This document shows positions 1 through 12,956 of a stretch of DNA of 64,000 nt, one piece after another (the first letter of the stretch is position 1; each line of letters opens with the position of its first letter). The notes below the pieces were generated by a model, which did not search any database, was not told where the DNA came from, and saw only the letters and a program-made list of their open reading frames with translations. Location: NCBI GenBank assembly GCA_026182355.1, contig JAPFBL010001617.1:5963001-6027000 (forward strand). Direction: 5' to 3'. A program made the position numbers and the translations under genes. This DNA is from Hermatobates lingyangjiaoensis (taxonomy: Eukaryota > Arthropoda > Insecta > Hemiptera > Hermatobatidae).

Positions 1-2035
1 TTTAAAAAAACATCGATTTAAAAACATGTATAGCTTGAATGAATATGTAAAATGATATTTAGAAATGAATACACCCTCATACCTGTGTTTACATTTAAAG
101 GAAAATATAGTGCAGGTACAACTTCGGTGTTTCAAACTTCGTGTAAGCTGTCTTGTTTTTTGGTGTTACCTTTAAGTCAAGCAAGTGGTGTAATGAACAG
201 TAGACCAATTGTTTCTTTCTAGGACAGCAATATTTGCTGCTCTAGTTATATAGACGCTTTTGTTTTCCCTTTTAGCCGATGTAAGCAAATTTGTGGCAAT
301 TATTATAAAATTAAGAGTTTACATATAAATTACATTAAAATGCTATTTCAACCACAGTTATTATTTTCTTTACTTTTTAATGTTTGCTGAAGCATCAACC
401 AAGGTAAAGACGTCTTGGTGTAGAAATTACGAATGTTTATAAAAGAAAAATACCTCCTGCGTATTGGAAGAGGAAAAGCTCTTTATGAAAGGCTTAGCAG
501 CTAATAGTAAATATTTCCCTGCAAGCAGACTGGTGATGCAAAGAACATTGGTGAACAATTAGTGTAGTTAGGATATCAATACGGACTGGAAATTTCTTTG
601 ATACTTTGTTTATTGAAGTACTCTCGTTAGAAATTATGAGTATAAATAAAACCAGAAATGAGTATTTAAGAACACAACCCTTGCATTCATGGTAGAAAAA
701 TACAAGTTCTGGGTGGTGGTTAATAAAGATGAGTCAGCGGGGATTGAAGACAGGCTGCTAGAGAGTTGGTAAAAATTGCAGAGGCGTTTTAAGTCCATTG
801 GATGACGTCAAATCAAAAGATTTCGATGTACAAGTCTGTGCTATAAATGAAGATGTCTTTAGATTGTTAAACATGGATCCAATTAGAGTTGTGATTTTGT
901 GAACTCAAAAACTGCTATTTTTTCATTTGTTGGTGATTGTGCTACCTAAAACCATAGACAAAAAGAAACAAGTATCACCATTGCCTTATGATACGAAAAT
1001 TGAAAGTGTTAAGCAATGGGTCCCTGGGCTTTGTAGTATTAAGGTATTAAAAAGGTTAAGATCATTTGGCGAAGCAAGTTGCAACTTAAATCATCCAGTA
1101 GTATCAATCTCGTTTAAAAGAGTTTAATTCCTAAGTAAAACAGCCACTAAAAGTAAAATTGAAAGGAGAAAGAAAGAGATATGAACTTTTCCTAAACGAA
1201 AAAGTTCCCCATCATTGACATGATCCATCTTCATGGCAATTTCTGAGATCTGATTGGCCATATATAGGATATAGAGGGTCATATATATAACATGTGAGCC
1301 CTCTGGGAAGTCTAATGCTTTATCATAAGCTAGATAAGATACCAGCAATTAAAAACAAAATATTGACGAAATAAGGAGTAACCCTGATCTGCACGTCATA
1401 TGATAAATGAAAAGCAGAATTGGAGATTAAGATGAATTTTATCATACGAGATTATACTAATCAAAAACACTCACTAAAGAGGTGTTTCTTAAACTAATCA
1501 GGAGCGACTACTTCGAACTGAAATGAGACTATCTTTAAATTTGAAAGTATGTTTTTATTACATATAAATCGAAGATATACAAATATTCAACTAGCTATCA
1601 ACTCGATCTTTCAAATATTGCTTAAAGTTTCAAAAAATGCGGTACACAGTGGTTTCGAATGGAGGTATAATGAGTGTATTTACAGTATACACTCAAATCT
1701 AACAGGTTTATATACAATAATTTTACTTTGTAAAATTATTCCAACAAAACAACTAAAACAACTAAAATTAGCCTGCACAAAACAACTTCGCCGTCGATTT
1801 CATTCATATGTAGATTCAATTTAATAATTATAATGGAAACGTAATCATGCCCATGAGGTAGTGAAATGCTGAATTTATTATTCATAGTAATTGATTATAG
1901 CTGTTTAATTATAGTAGTTTAAGATAGAGGAAGATATGGTAAACTATGAAGTAAGGACATGAAGGCGTTTGGGTATGTGTGGACGGGAGCTTATGTAAGT
2001 ATTGCCAACCAGTGAATTACAACAGTCCTTGTCCG
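1..2035. other. AT-rich stretch, no gene recognised
   Basis: No conserved protein, RNA gene or known repeat end was recognised here. The longest open frames (66 aa at 927-1127 and 91 aa at 1549-1824, both plus) are short, AT-rich and resemble nothing I know. Confidence 0.5.
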
Positions 2036-2039
2036 GCCA

Positions 2040-2790
2040 GTGTAGACGTAGTGCATTGCCGTTAGGAAACGGAGGGCATTTTGTCAAACGGATACTGATT
2101 TGGTCGGGTAGATGTTTTGCTTAGGATGTAGAAGTTTAAATTGACAGGTTTCTTTCACGGTTTTACATGTGGAAGTTGGAGGTTAAAATACTTTGGGTAC
2201 CGAGATAATATTTTGAAAGTACCAGAGTACGGGGTTTCGAGTGAATTGCAACCACTCCTGGATGCGCTGTGGTAATTACCAGTTGAAAAATCAAAAACTG
2301 AAATTGATGGCATATCTTTCACACATTGTTTGACTGTGTCGTTGTTTGTGTATAATTTTTCAGGTGAGGTGACAGTATATTGTATGAGTGACGGCTGTAA
2401 ATGGGTATATGTATATACATCATAGAACTTGGGAGACATTCGTAATCCCAGAAATACTGCAGGTAATGATATGTACCAGTTCTCTTTACGGGCTATGATG
2501 GCGGCTTTGAGAGTTCGGTGGAAGCAGTCTATAGCTTGTGATGCTGATGTGAGAGAAAACTACTATGGATTAGACTTCGAAAAAGAGGTGGCACAAACTT
2601 AGTTCCTCGATCAGTAATGACATGAAAAGGGACAGTAAATTGACAGGCCTAACCCATTTGTAAAGGCAATAACAACTGACTAAATAGGGATATCAGTGAG
2701 TGAGATGACTTCAGCTCATCGCGTAGCTATTTCTATGGAGGTTAATGGATATCGAAAATGCAATAGATAAGGGCATCTTGGCCATCAGAG
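2040..2790 (-). pseudogene. Ty3/gypsy-type integrase fragment (decayed)
   Basis: Read on the minus strand from about 2790 down, broken frames give the C-terminal half of a retroelement integrase. In order: a segment with ITDRGTKF, which holds the second catalytic Asp region; then HRTLKAAI and LPAVFLGLR, which match the conserved 'HR.LKAAI...LP.VLLGLR' block; then an ETPYSGTFKILSRYPKYF segment equivalent to the 'PPYDGPFKVL.R..KYF' C-terminal domain. Frameshifts and stops separate these blocks, so no functional protein is made. No LTRs were recognised nearby. The family is established by these motifs; the clade within Ty3/gypsy is not determined. Confidence 0.8.
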
Positions 2791-2799
2791 CCATATTCT

Positions 2800-4840
2800 G
2801 ATATATATGAAAGTTGTCGTTGCTAACATGTGACTTAGAAACTGCGTAGGTGAAAAATATTGGCACAATGGTTCATGACCCATCAACCAGATTAGAATCA
2901 TTCAGGTAATGTGACTCCCCATTATTGAAATGGGTGCTAAAAAAGAAACGAGCCTTAATTCCTACTCTTAGAACAGCACTGAAGGTGAAAGCCTTCCTCT
3001 GGTAACAAGCAAACTATTCTCTGATAAAATCCTCCATTGACCCTAACGAAGTACACCGGCAGACTGAATTAGCTTTTTTAGACAAAAACCTAATCACAAG
3101 TTTACAGTAAAAGTAGATATGAGAAATGACATCATCAAAAGAATTACCGAGAATCCTATCTTCCAGTATACATTCTAAATGGTATTGACTATAAGTACTA
3201 AAATATACAACAACCACATAAATATATTTCTTCTATATCCATAAATCAATCGCTACAAAAACCCTGTTACTACTATTTTCTACTATTTACCTTTAATTAA
3301 ATGGGTAAATAGAAGAGAATATTGAAAATATATCATTCACCTAGAAAGCATCAAAAAGTAATCTATCATCTATCAGGTACAGTTTTAATAGGTAGTGAAA
3401 TCTGTAATAGATAGGAAAAGGTTGCTCATATAATTTTATAAAAAAACATCGAAAACCTGATGGAAGATGATTGTGTTCACTAATATTTCAAATGTAACAA
3501 AAAATAACACATTTATATATGAGGATCATTATCGTTACAAATAAAAGAGGATTTATCATTTACAAATAAAATATAATGATCATAAAAAAATGTAAGTATA
3601 TTTTTTTTTAAAATGATCAATTTGATTAAGTGTTAAGAGAATTTTAGCTTGATTTTTGTGTTATATATTTACGACAATTCAAGTATTTCATACCTTTTTT
3701 AATGCTTATTAGTAGGAGATCAGAAAGTAAAACGGGGAGAATGAGAAATAAATATAGAGAGCAGGATTTCTAGGCGACGAACTGCTGACTTCAACTGACA
3801 AAAACAAAGGAAACAACGTCGTCAACATATTTTAAAACATACAATAAGGCTTTTAAAACAATAAAATATATCCTCATGTATCAGAAATTCTTTAACCTTG
3901 TATTCTAAAAGGTTATCTTATAGTTTAATCCTTACGTAATAGGCTTAAATTAATCAAATTTAAAATTAATCTTTTATAAAAAAAATATATAATTTTCAAT
4001 GAAGAGTTATAACCCTTTCTGGACCCTTAAGATGAACTTACATTATTTTCACAACAATTTCGGTTATAAAAAAAAATAAATTATATTAAAAATGTATAAG
4101 CAGTCAAAGTAGATTTACACTGTCAATCAAAAACCCTAAAAAAAGCAACAAACGTGATGAAATAATAGTTATCTAAAGATACCTTTGAACTTTAAAAGTT
4201 TGTATTTTTTTACATGCTTATGATAAATTAATAATAATTAATATCGGAAGACATGTAAGTTTTAATACATTTCTAAGTTTTGTGTAAAATTTATCTTTCT
4301 CATAATCTTATAGGCACATAAAGTAACGTATAAATATTAAAACTATATATAATGTTAGCAGCACATTGACTGGTTTCATACAAAGTTTTTTGACTGCTTT
4401 AAGTTTTGTCAATTGCATTTGGAGTTTATTAAAAATATTGGGACAATTGCCCCATAGTCCACAAAGGATTAAACGTGAAAATATTAATGATGTGGTGATT
4501 TCTGTTTTAAATATCCTCTGATTAAAACGGTTTAAAAATTTAAGGTCTGTTTTAACTTCTGTTAAAACAGACATTAAATTTTGTTAACTCACATTATCCA
4601 TATAAACATCTGAATAAAACTGCATTATCCTAAAGAAAAGTTCGACATAGTACTTTGAGGTAACTTACTATGTGATATAAAACTCACTTTTTTTGTCTAT
4701 CCACAACATTAAGACATTAGAAAAGATGTTTTTAAGAATAAAAAAATTGTATAGTTTTCAACTGAAATCATTCTCTACATTACAAATAAAATCATGTGTC
4801 TAAGAACCCTAAGATCTCATTGTATTTAACTAAGAAGACC
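2800..4840. other. AT-rich intergenic stretch
   Basis: No coding similarity, RNA gene or repeat end recognised. Homopolymer A/T runs are frequent. Confidence 0.5.
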
Positions 4841-4844
4841 ATGG

Positions 4845-5170
4845 GGTAGTAATGGAGTGATTAAGCGCCTCTAATAGCCTCTAACACTCAACTCCGACTT
4901 TCGGCCTTCACGAGTCTGCCCTGTTAACCTGCTATATGCAGGGACAAACGAAAGAGGAGGAGAAGATGATCAGGGGCTGGGCCTGACCACCTTCGTTTCA
5001 CAACCTTCCTAATCAAGGCAACTTTGCTGCAGAGGTAGGTGCTTCGGGACACTCAACAAAACCATAGAAAAACTTCTACCGCAGGACCAGCAAAAGTACC
5101 GAGCTTCTTGGAGGCTTTGAAGCTAACTGCTGAGGTACTTTAGTACAGAAGAGGGGAAGTACAATAGTTT
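4845..5170. other. GC-richer island of unknown nature
   Basis: About 325 bases with clearly higher GC than the flanks, bordered by a poly-T run and (AAT)n on the right (5167-5215). No long ORF is present. The sharp composition change and the simple-sequence right edge suggest an inserted repeat such as a SINE or LINE tail, but I recognise no A/B box or family signature. Confidence 0.35.
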
Positions 5171-5469
5171 TTTTTTAAGACGCACTGCTATGGTCACCCT
5201 CGAATAATAATAATAAGATGATTATAAAATCCCAATTCCTAACAGATTGTGTAACGGAACTCATAAATCATTAATGTTTAATCATTAACGTGAAAAAATA
5301 TAAATGAGAAAAGCATAACTCTTGTCCTAGGTATTTTCTAATAATTGTATATGAGATCTAAAAGAATATCAGATGATCTCTGGTTGTATATAATAATCAG
5401 TTTTTTTCCCAATACAGTAACCCTGAATTTGGATCGTATATTTAACAAAACCGTATACTCGTATTTGGA

Positions 5470-6176
5470 CCCCTGAACAAAACTTAATGTCAGATGTAAA
5501 TTTTTTTGTTTATGAATCATATTAAGGTTGGGTAATATTGAAGTGTGCGGAATGGACTCTTTCCCAATATGTTGATGACAAATATAGTGTTTTTTACTAT
5601 TCTAGTCTAACAGTTCATATCTGTTATTTTCAAAAATTTCCGGCTACCAGCTATAATAGTTTTAAATTATACTGAAAAGCTGGCTTTAAATTTAATTATA
5701 GTATGGAAAACTGGCTAATTAATAATATATTTTTCCTCAGTATACACATACAGCAACCTTATAACAGAGGTAGAGTACGCAGAAAAAAGATAACACTGGC
5801 TCAGAGTCAATTGGACTTTTATGATTTTTGACAAAGAGAAAGATTCACTGGCTATTGGAACAAAAGCCAGGTTCTCCTGTAGGAGATTATTTCGTATCAG
5901 GAAATTTTTACTTTGACTATTCAAAAATATTATTACTCCTGCAGTTATACTAATGATATTATATGTATCAGTGGTGTGACACACAAAAATAAGTATATAT
6001 ATTGATAAGTGGATCAATCACTATCTGTACTACCTCAGGAATGAAAGACTAATAAACATCTCCTATTTAGGCGTTTATATTATGCTTAAATGAGTCATTA
6101 TATAATGTATACCCAAGAAGTTGGATATTAAGTTTACTTATAGTAAAGTTCAATTTAGGCCACTCCAAATTTTTTC
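5470..6176 (+). repeat. Family A repeat, 5'-truncated copy
   Basis: Shares its right part with the copies ending at 14620, 25088 and 45853: the segment around a 60-100 codon minus-strand frame, then ACTTATAGTAAAG followed by GGCCACTCCAAATTTTT. The left half, with the GT-rich block, is missing. Confidence 0.7.
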
Positions 6177-6339
6177 TTATTTTTTAACAATAAAATGGAC
6201 ACAAACTGAACTAGTAGTGGTAATAGCTATTTGATTTATACTTCTAATAGTAGTCCAGCTTAATAATTAAATATTAAATTAATTAAATTAAATATTAAAA
6301 GCATTTTTTAAGTTGTACATATCTAAATCTATATTATTC

Positions 6340-6960
6340 ACTAATGTCTCGAAGGTTCATAGTGTATTTTCACAATTTCACTGTGTTCCTCAGGCCATGT
6401 ACCACCAGAGGTCAGTACCTCTCTGACAAGGTCCACTCGTATTCCTTCCAAAAGTTCACACTTAAACAATTGTGTCCCATGTCTGACCCACAAAGGCAAG
6501 CAGAGCTTTCCGCATTTTTAAGATGGCTCAGATACTTATTGCACTTCCCATGCCCGCTGAGCGTCTGTACCATCCTGTGTAACATCTTAACATCAGACCT
6601 GAGACGTAGATGGAGAATGGGAAAGAACTTTTTTGTTTGGTCCCCTTTCGGGGAATACATCCATTCCACTGTTTAAGACTCTCCTCTGCAGTACTTGCCC
6701 TGATATAACTTAATGGGATCATCCAGTACTCTATCTTCAAAGTGTCGTCCACGGCTGCTTCTTTGGCAACCTAGTCTGCCACTTAAAATCCATCGATTCT
6801 CGAATGAGCTTTAACCCATGATATACCAACACTCCAACCCTGTATTCTTAATTTACTTATTTGAGTTCTAACGTTCTGAGAGTTAACACAACATATAAAA
6901 CTATTGCGCAGGTGATCTAGAGCAGTGATTCCCAACCACTGTGCCGTGAGATCATCCCAG
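6340..6960 (-). pseudogene. Non-LTR retrotransposon RNase H and 3' region fragment
   Basis: Minus-strand frames from about 6890 down contain WVKAHSRIDG, the RNase H 'WV.AH.GI.GN' motif, then a VAKEAAVDD segment equivalent to 'ADELAKEAA'. Further on come LSGHGKCNKYLSHL and an SACLCGS segment, corresponding to 'TGHG.FN.YL' and the terminal CxC zinc-knuckle region of R1/Loa/Jockey-type ORF2 proteins. Stops and frame changes interrupt it, so it is a dead 3' fragment. Confidence 0.75.
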
Positions 6961-7020
6961 GTGTGCCGCGAGACTTTATCACGGGACACCTTAAAATGTG
7001 ATTTTTATATAAATGGTGGT
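6923..7020 (+). mobile_element. hAT-like transposon terminal segment
   Basis: CAGTGATTCCCAACCACTGT at 6923 followed by GCCGTGAG and later GTGCCGCGAGA is the typical left end of hAT-superfamily elements ('CAGTG.TTCCCAACC..TGTGCCG'). Sequence to about 7500, including a KRKSEN-like frame near 7380-7440, could be internal to the same element. No matching right TIR was seen. Confidence 0.55.
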
Positions 7021-7519
7021 AGCCTATATATAAATTTCAGATTCACGTGAGCGATGAAGAGACTTTTTACTAAACCATTATGATGCTACTGACTGTAAAA
7101 TAGAAATAGTTGCACTATATAATATATTCAAAGTGAGTGTATAGTTTCATTGTAGAGTGGCAGAATTTATACGTGTAATTACAATGATTATAATTGGTAT
7201 ATCTAATATGCCATATTATTATTGAATTTTAGTCCTAAGGTTGTTGGCAATATGAAGCTGGAAACCCTGAAATATGAGTTCATTTATTTCATTGTATCAA
7301 GAAACTTCAGGGAGGCGCGTTCTAGAGTAAAAGGCTTTTAATTAGTATTAGTTCCACCATTCGAAATTGATAAATTTCTTAAAAGGAAAGTGAAAATGCT
7401 AGTGACAGCCGTGAGTCTGAAAATTGTCATTTGATGAACCATTGAAAAGAAAATTCAGATCTGAAAAAAAACAAGCTGTCCCAGATAACTTAGACATTTG
7501 TTGGCTAGACCGTCTTTAG

Positions 7520-8310
7520 GACCTCCAACGTTTAAAAGGACGGAACTTTAAACAGAGGTTATAAGGGTTTTTCTACGTCATTCCTTATCATATCTGTCCT
7601 TCACGTAATACCTTATTTTCTATCTATCTAGAAGGCATAGAGAAAACTATAACCCGCTAAATTCAAATTAAAAACCCCCCTAATTTTCAAAACCAACTTA
7701 AATCAAGTTTATAATTAATTAATTACATTTCAGATAGTAATAAACCTCCTTCTAAATTTCGAAAGCAACCAAAATGAATTTTATAATCATGGAAAACCAA
7801 CAAAAATTCATTTTATAATTAATTGATTACTTTTAAATTAGTAACAAGCCCTCTACTAAATGTCAAAACTAACAAAACTCAATTTTATAATTGTAATCTA
7901 TATGTCTTGAAATCTATGAAGCCAATTTAATTTCAAACTAACGCTGATATACTTCACTAAGTAATTTAGATGCCTTCAAATTAAACATTTCATTTAATCA
8001 AACTTGGCACTTCTATTTTCATGACATTATAACTTAACGCAGTCTAGAAGTATTTATCAAGGAAAAGGATTTTATTATATACATTTAGAGCTATACATCC
8101 ATAACTATATCTCATGAGGATACTCTTGTTAAGTACCAAGTTTGAATACACTGACTCTAGTATTGCTGTAATTGTAATTTAAGAGTAACATTGATTTTCA
8201 ATCATAATCTCAGTGACATTGTTTTCCTAAGCTCTTTTCATTGTTTTTATAGTCTCTTTATGTTTAATAGTTAACTCCCCAGTAGATATGTTTTAATGTA
8301 CTTTACTTAA
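7520..8310. other. AT-rich stretch, nothing recognised
   Basis: Short internal similarity exists: segments near 7680-7740, 7790-7830 and 7855-7895 all contain variants of CAAAACCAACTTAAAT plus TTTATAATTAATT. This may be an old local tandem duplication. No gene seen. Confidence 0.4.
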
Positions 8311-8311
8311 T

Positions 8312-8616
8312 AAAAAAATCTGGAGTGGCCTACTTTGAACTTTACTATAAGTAAACATAATATCACACTTCTAAGGTAATTAATTTGTAATGTTCCATTT
8401 AGGTATAATATAAATGTCTAAATGAGATATGTTTATTAGTCTTTCATTCCTGGAGCTAGTACAGATAGTGATTGATACACTCAGCAATAACATTTTAGCC
8501 ACATTTTTGAAAAGCGAAAGTGTAGTTTTCGTGACACGAAATGATCTCTTACAGGAGAATATGACTTTTGTTCCAACAGCCTGTGGATCTCTTACACAAA
8601 GTGGGTCTCTTAAAAC
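8312..8616 (-). repeat. Family A repeat, right-end fragment
   Basis: Begins with AAAAAAATCTGGAGTGGCC and ACTTTACTATAAGTAAAC, the reverse complement of the family A right end, and runs about 300 bases before meeting a second copy in the same orientation. The two ends in series imply two insertions or a tandem duplication. Confidence 0.7.
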
Positions 8617-10102
8617 AAAAAAATCTGGAGTTGCATTCACTCAACTTTACTATAAGTAACTTAATACAAATTTCTTGAGTATATAATATATAACGTCTCA
8701 ATTAAGCATAATGTAAACATCTAAATGGGATATGATTATTAGTCTTTCATTCCTGAGGTAGTACAGATAGTGATTGAAGGACATATCAATATATAAGCTT
8801 ATTTTGGTACATCACACAGCTAATGTAAATAATTTCATTAGTATAACTACAGCAGTAATAACATTTTTGAAAAACCAAAGTGAACATTTCTTAATACGAA
8901 ATATTCTCCTACAAGAGAACATGGCTTTTGTTCAAATAGCCACTGGATTTCTTACATTGTTTACTTGACATCCTTCTACATTGAATATTAAAGTAAAATT
9001 TTCAAATTTAAAACAGGAAAATACCCTTTTTTTCTCTGAAAAACATCATAAACAGCGAAGAAAATGTTATTTTAATTAAAGCATTTTATGAGACAAATCC
9101 ATCATGCCATGGAAGACAAAGGTAATTTATTTATGTTTATTGGCGGTGATTTTTTTACATGTAACAATATTATTCCTCTTACATCTCATAAATGTCAATA
9201 ACTATTTAAATTGTTCGTTTATAAATATCAATTTTATCTCAGTGGATTCGCTCAAAAAATTTCTAAGTCAATGTAAACAATGAAAAAAAATATAAAAAAA
9301 TCGACAAGTATAGCAGGTGATGTCTCAGTCTAGGATAAACAAACAGTTTTTATAGCGTTATTGCTCTTTCCCGTAATTGAAACTTCATGATTTTTTTTTT
9401 ATGAATTCCTAATTTTTCTTTCCATTTTTGGTCGGTCAAATTTTCATTATTTTTTAATGAGCCGTTTCGCGTCAAAAACATTTTCTGAAAACAGAAATCG
9501 TACTGTAACGCCCCATTAGCGAATGTCATTTTGAAAAAAAATATCTCAACTCATTCTCCACATAATGTTCTATTTATAGGCATAGTTTCATTTTGATCCG
9601 TCAAACAGTATGGCTTGTATCGCTCTCACAAGGTTTGAGATTGAATTATAAGTCAAAATTTTTAGATTTTATTGAAAAAAAATATTTCCCGTTGTTTTAA
9701 AATTCTGAATATATTTTTCGTTTGTTGCATTTGTAACCTCAAAGATAATGTCAAAATGTCAAAACTCTAGGGTTATCAGTTTAGGAGAAATAAATGATTT
9801 CTAAAAAAACGGTTTTTGGCAAAAAAAGTGACTTTCCCATCATGCATAATTCTTCCCAAACAATAGGGATCTTCGACTTTATAGGGTCCATTTTTGTGCA
9901 AAATATCAACTTGATCCATCAAAGATTCTGGACCGTAGCGTGGTAACAAGCAATGCTAACACACTCACCCACCCACACACACACACAGACATCATCGAAA
10001 AAACTTCATAAAACGACTTCTGTGACCTCAAAACATGTCATTCCGTCAAAATCTCGAGATCGAATTTTTTCACGATCACTATACTTTACTTATAGTAAAG
10101 TA
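8617..10102 (-). repeat. Family A repeat, about 1.5 kb copy
   Basis: Both ends are visible. AAATCTGGAG and CAACTTTACTATAAGTAAC lie at 8627-8659, and CACGATCACTATACTTTACT then TATAGTAAAG at 10070-10100. Internally it holds a frame on the plus strand (8774-8968, 64 codons) seen in other copies, and a CA-rich block (9966-9985) that corresponds to the GT-rich block of the other copies. Superfamily not identified. The ends share inverted ACTTTACTATAAGTAA motifs, which suits a cut-and-paste element without proving one. Confidence 0.75.
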
Positions 10103-10109
10103 ATAAAAA

Positions 10110-10835
10110 ATCATTTGCTTACAGGCCAATCCAGATTTGTATCAATGTCTGAAAATATAAGATTGAATAGTTATATAATTGTTTTTATTTAAATGTATAT
10201 ACATTTTATTAAGTGTTGTGTGTATTATTACTGAGTTTTTTAATGATTTCAATGACTAACAATTGGGATTTATCGAAGGGAATTCAAATAAATAAATATT
10301 ACCGACAAATAAGCTTATATTGATTTATCTAAGAGGAAAGTTGTACACTTTCAAGGAAGTATAATCAACGGGAATAGTATGGTAAAAAAGATTTCCACAC
10401 CAGTTTCACATGAACGATAGTCAATATTTATATTTTTAAGAAATTGTAAAACCCTTTCACTGAAAATGAGGAGAGGGTGTCTTAATCGTCAATTCTAGAT
10501 ATTATTTTATGAGACAAGCTATTCAATAGATTTACATCTTAAATTGGTTGAAATTGCTGAAATAATTCTAGCTAAATCAACATTTTTAATTTAAAAGATA
10601 TTCTTATTTTAATTTCATTTATTAATGAGAATTACAAAGTTTTTAATAAATGATTATTAATATGACTTAGTTAATTAAGTTTAAAAATATGTGTAGTTAT
10701 AGTGAAGATCAATGTAAAAGTAATTTTTTTTTCTTTACAGAAGAACGCTCATTTTTTAAAACATTTTTTAACAGAACACTCAGTTTAAGTTAACTAATGG
10801 CCACTTAATTTTAACTAAATGGATGCAATTGATAA
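10110..10835. other. AT-rich stretch, nothing recognised
   Basis: No gene or repeat boundary recognised. Confidence 0.45.
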
Positions 10836-10836
10836 G

Positions 10837-11310
10837 TGTTTATAAATAAAAGTAAGAGAGTTGCTTTATGTAGTAACTCTTAAGAATTCCAAAGAGTATT
10901 TATTTTGAAACTTACTAAAACTTGTTAAGCGTTTAGTTAAATTTAAGTTAGTTTAGTTTTTTTAAATCACTTGATCAAGAGTGTTTAGTTCAAAAATGTT
11001 TAATAAAAAACATTCCTTTGTATAAAAAAAAACTGATTTTACATTGAACTTCACTATAAGTAAACGGGTTCTCAAAGCTTACGCATGGTCAATTTATTTA
11101 ACTGTGTCATTCTAAAAATCATTTATTGAACTAGTATTCACCATTAAGGCATTGAATTAAAAATTAAGGAGAACTAATAATATTTAAACTAAGCTTACTC
11201 AATTAAATACATGTTAGAAGTTTTCAAAAGTAAAGAACTTTTGGAATTCTTAAGAAGTTACTATATAAAGAAACTACCAAACTTTTAGGTATAAACATTT
11301 GATTATTGAT
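10837..11310. repeat. Long imperfect inverted repeat (foldback element)
   Basis: The left arm near 10840-10925 (TGTTTATAAATAAAAG, later TAGTAACTCTTAAGAATTCC) is matched in reverse complement by 11200-11305 (TAGTAACTTCTTAAGAATTCC, later TGTTTATACCTAAAAG). The spacer includes a 40-base family A right-end scrap (about 11035-11056). Consistent with an old palindromic MITE. Confidence 0.6.
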
Positions 11311-11314
11311 TCAT

Positions 11315-11780
11315 TTAGTCAAAATTCAGCAGCCCTGATTGATGCACATGAATCAGTACCAAAGGTACCTTGGGCATTTATTCTAATACTGGTGGATTGA
11401 GAATAATAATTGAGAAATTTGAATCAAACAATTGTTTGCATAAATTTGATAATAAGCTGTCTATCGTGTAGTTGACTGCAGTCTACATCAATTTTTTTTT
11501 TAAAATGAATTCATTGTACTAGTTTAAATTCCCAATTTTGTAGTTTCAATTCATTTCATTGACATATGTATGCAAATTAGTGAATGCTCTCATAATGAAG
11601 AACATAACATTATGAAATTGAATTGTATTATTTATATTAAAAAAATGATCCAATATTTAAATAATTAAACTTGTGTTATATGACTCCAGTATTGTTATTA
11701 TAAATTTAAACGTTTTAAACTTCTCAATTGGTAAGGTAATTTTATCCTTCTAATGTGTTGGATGTCTTATCTAACTAGGT
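11315..11780. other. AT-rich stretch, nothing recognised
   Basis: No feature supported. Confidence 0.4.
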
Positions 11781-11784
11781 CCCT

Positions 11785-12285
11785 TTGTGTTTTTTCCGTG
11801 CACGGCTCAAATTCGCCCCAGTCTTACCCTACTCCCTGCTAGTGCGCTCAGTCTACTGCCATCCTTTGAGGAATGTATTGCACTGTATGAGAACTTCCTC
11901 CAGAGGCCTGATCTCCAGGAAGGTGATGATTTTTCGTTGAATAGTTCCGTAGAAGGTATAACACATTGTTCAACAGAACAGTAATTAACAGGTTATCTGC
12001 AGATAATAAACTGTTAGTTACTTTTCTGATGCACATGGGCCGGCATATTGAAAGATTGTGTAACATGCGGTAATTGTGGTCGGGGCATGACTCTGCTGCT
12101 GCTGATTCTGCTCACAGTAAGTCGTATCATTTTTACATTACTCTGTGAAATTAGCTCAGCCGACCGCCATACCCTTTCTCTACATCTTGTCGTCTGATGG
12201 TAACGCCATCAACATCACACTGACGTCATGCCCTTATCTGACTACAAGAGGTAGAGTGGGGGTATTTACCATGAAGATTAAGTAA
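11785..12285. other. GC-richer island of unknown nature
   Basis: A 500-base block with much higher GC than the surroundings and two overlapping open frames on opposite strands (11787-11984 plus, 12066-11848 minus). Neither resembles a known domain. It may be a retroelement fragment or an untranslated exon. Confidence 0.35.
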
Positions 12286-12289
12286 CAAA

Positions 12290-12955
12290 ATCGATGTAAG
12301 AACAATTCAGTTCTCTATTAATACGACAAAATTCTACAATTCCTCCTCTACGGCCTCTATAAAGTAAAACTACTTGAGCTGCATGTACAATTATTTGAAC
12401 TAACTTAAATTTAAATTTTATCTAGTACAAAATACGAAGAACAAAAATAAAGTTACAATAAATAAGTCTTAGGGAAGAAAAAATGTTACTTAAGGTTGAT
12501 AAAAAATGATTTATTAGTTAAATACATCAGCCGTTGAGAATCTCGGGGACGACATAATCCATCACTGACAAACATTGCATACTATAAGCCAATTTCTTTT
12601 CATGAAACTTAAATGCAATTGAAAAACAAACAGTAGAATTCATAACACGGTTAACAATAAGGCTCGTTACGCCGTAGCTTTAAAATATACAAAACTCATT
12701 AATTTTAATTTACAATGCTTGCCCTTCTTTGATACAAAAAATAATTCTTGATTGTATTTCTTGTACTTCTTGATTGTACTTTTTTCCCATAATACTTACA
12801 TTAGTCTTCACCTTTCCCTAGAAAAGAGAGTATTAGTTAATTCTAATTTTCAATCAGTACTAATAGATTTAATGCTACAAGATAATAATTGATACCTACT
12901 CCTTAATATAAGCAATATAAGAGTTCCTTTATCAATAAGTATTGATTACCATTTT
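12290..12955. other. AT-rich stretch, nothing recognised
   Basis: No feature supported. Confidence 0.4.
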
Positions 12956-12956
12956 T

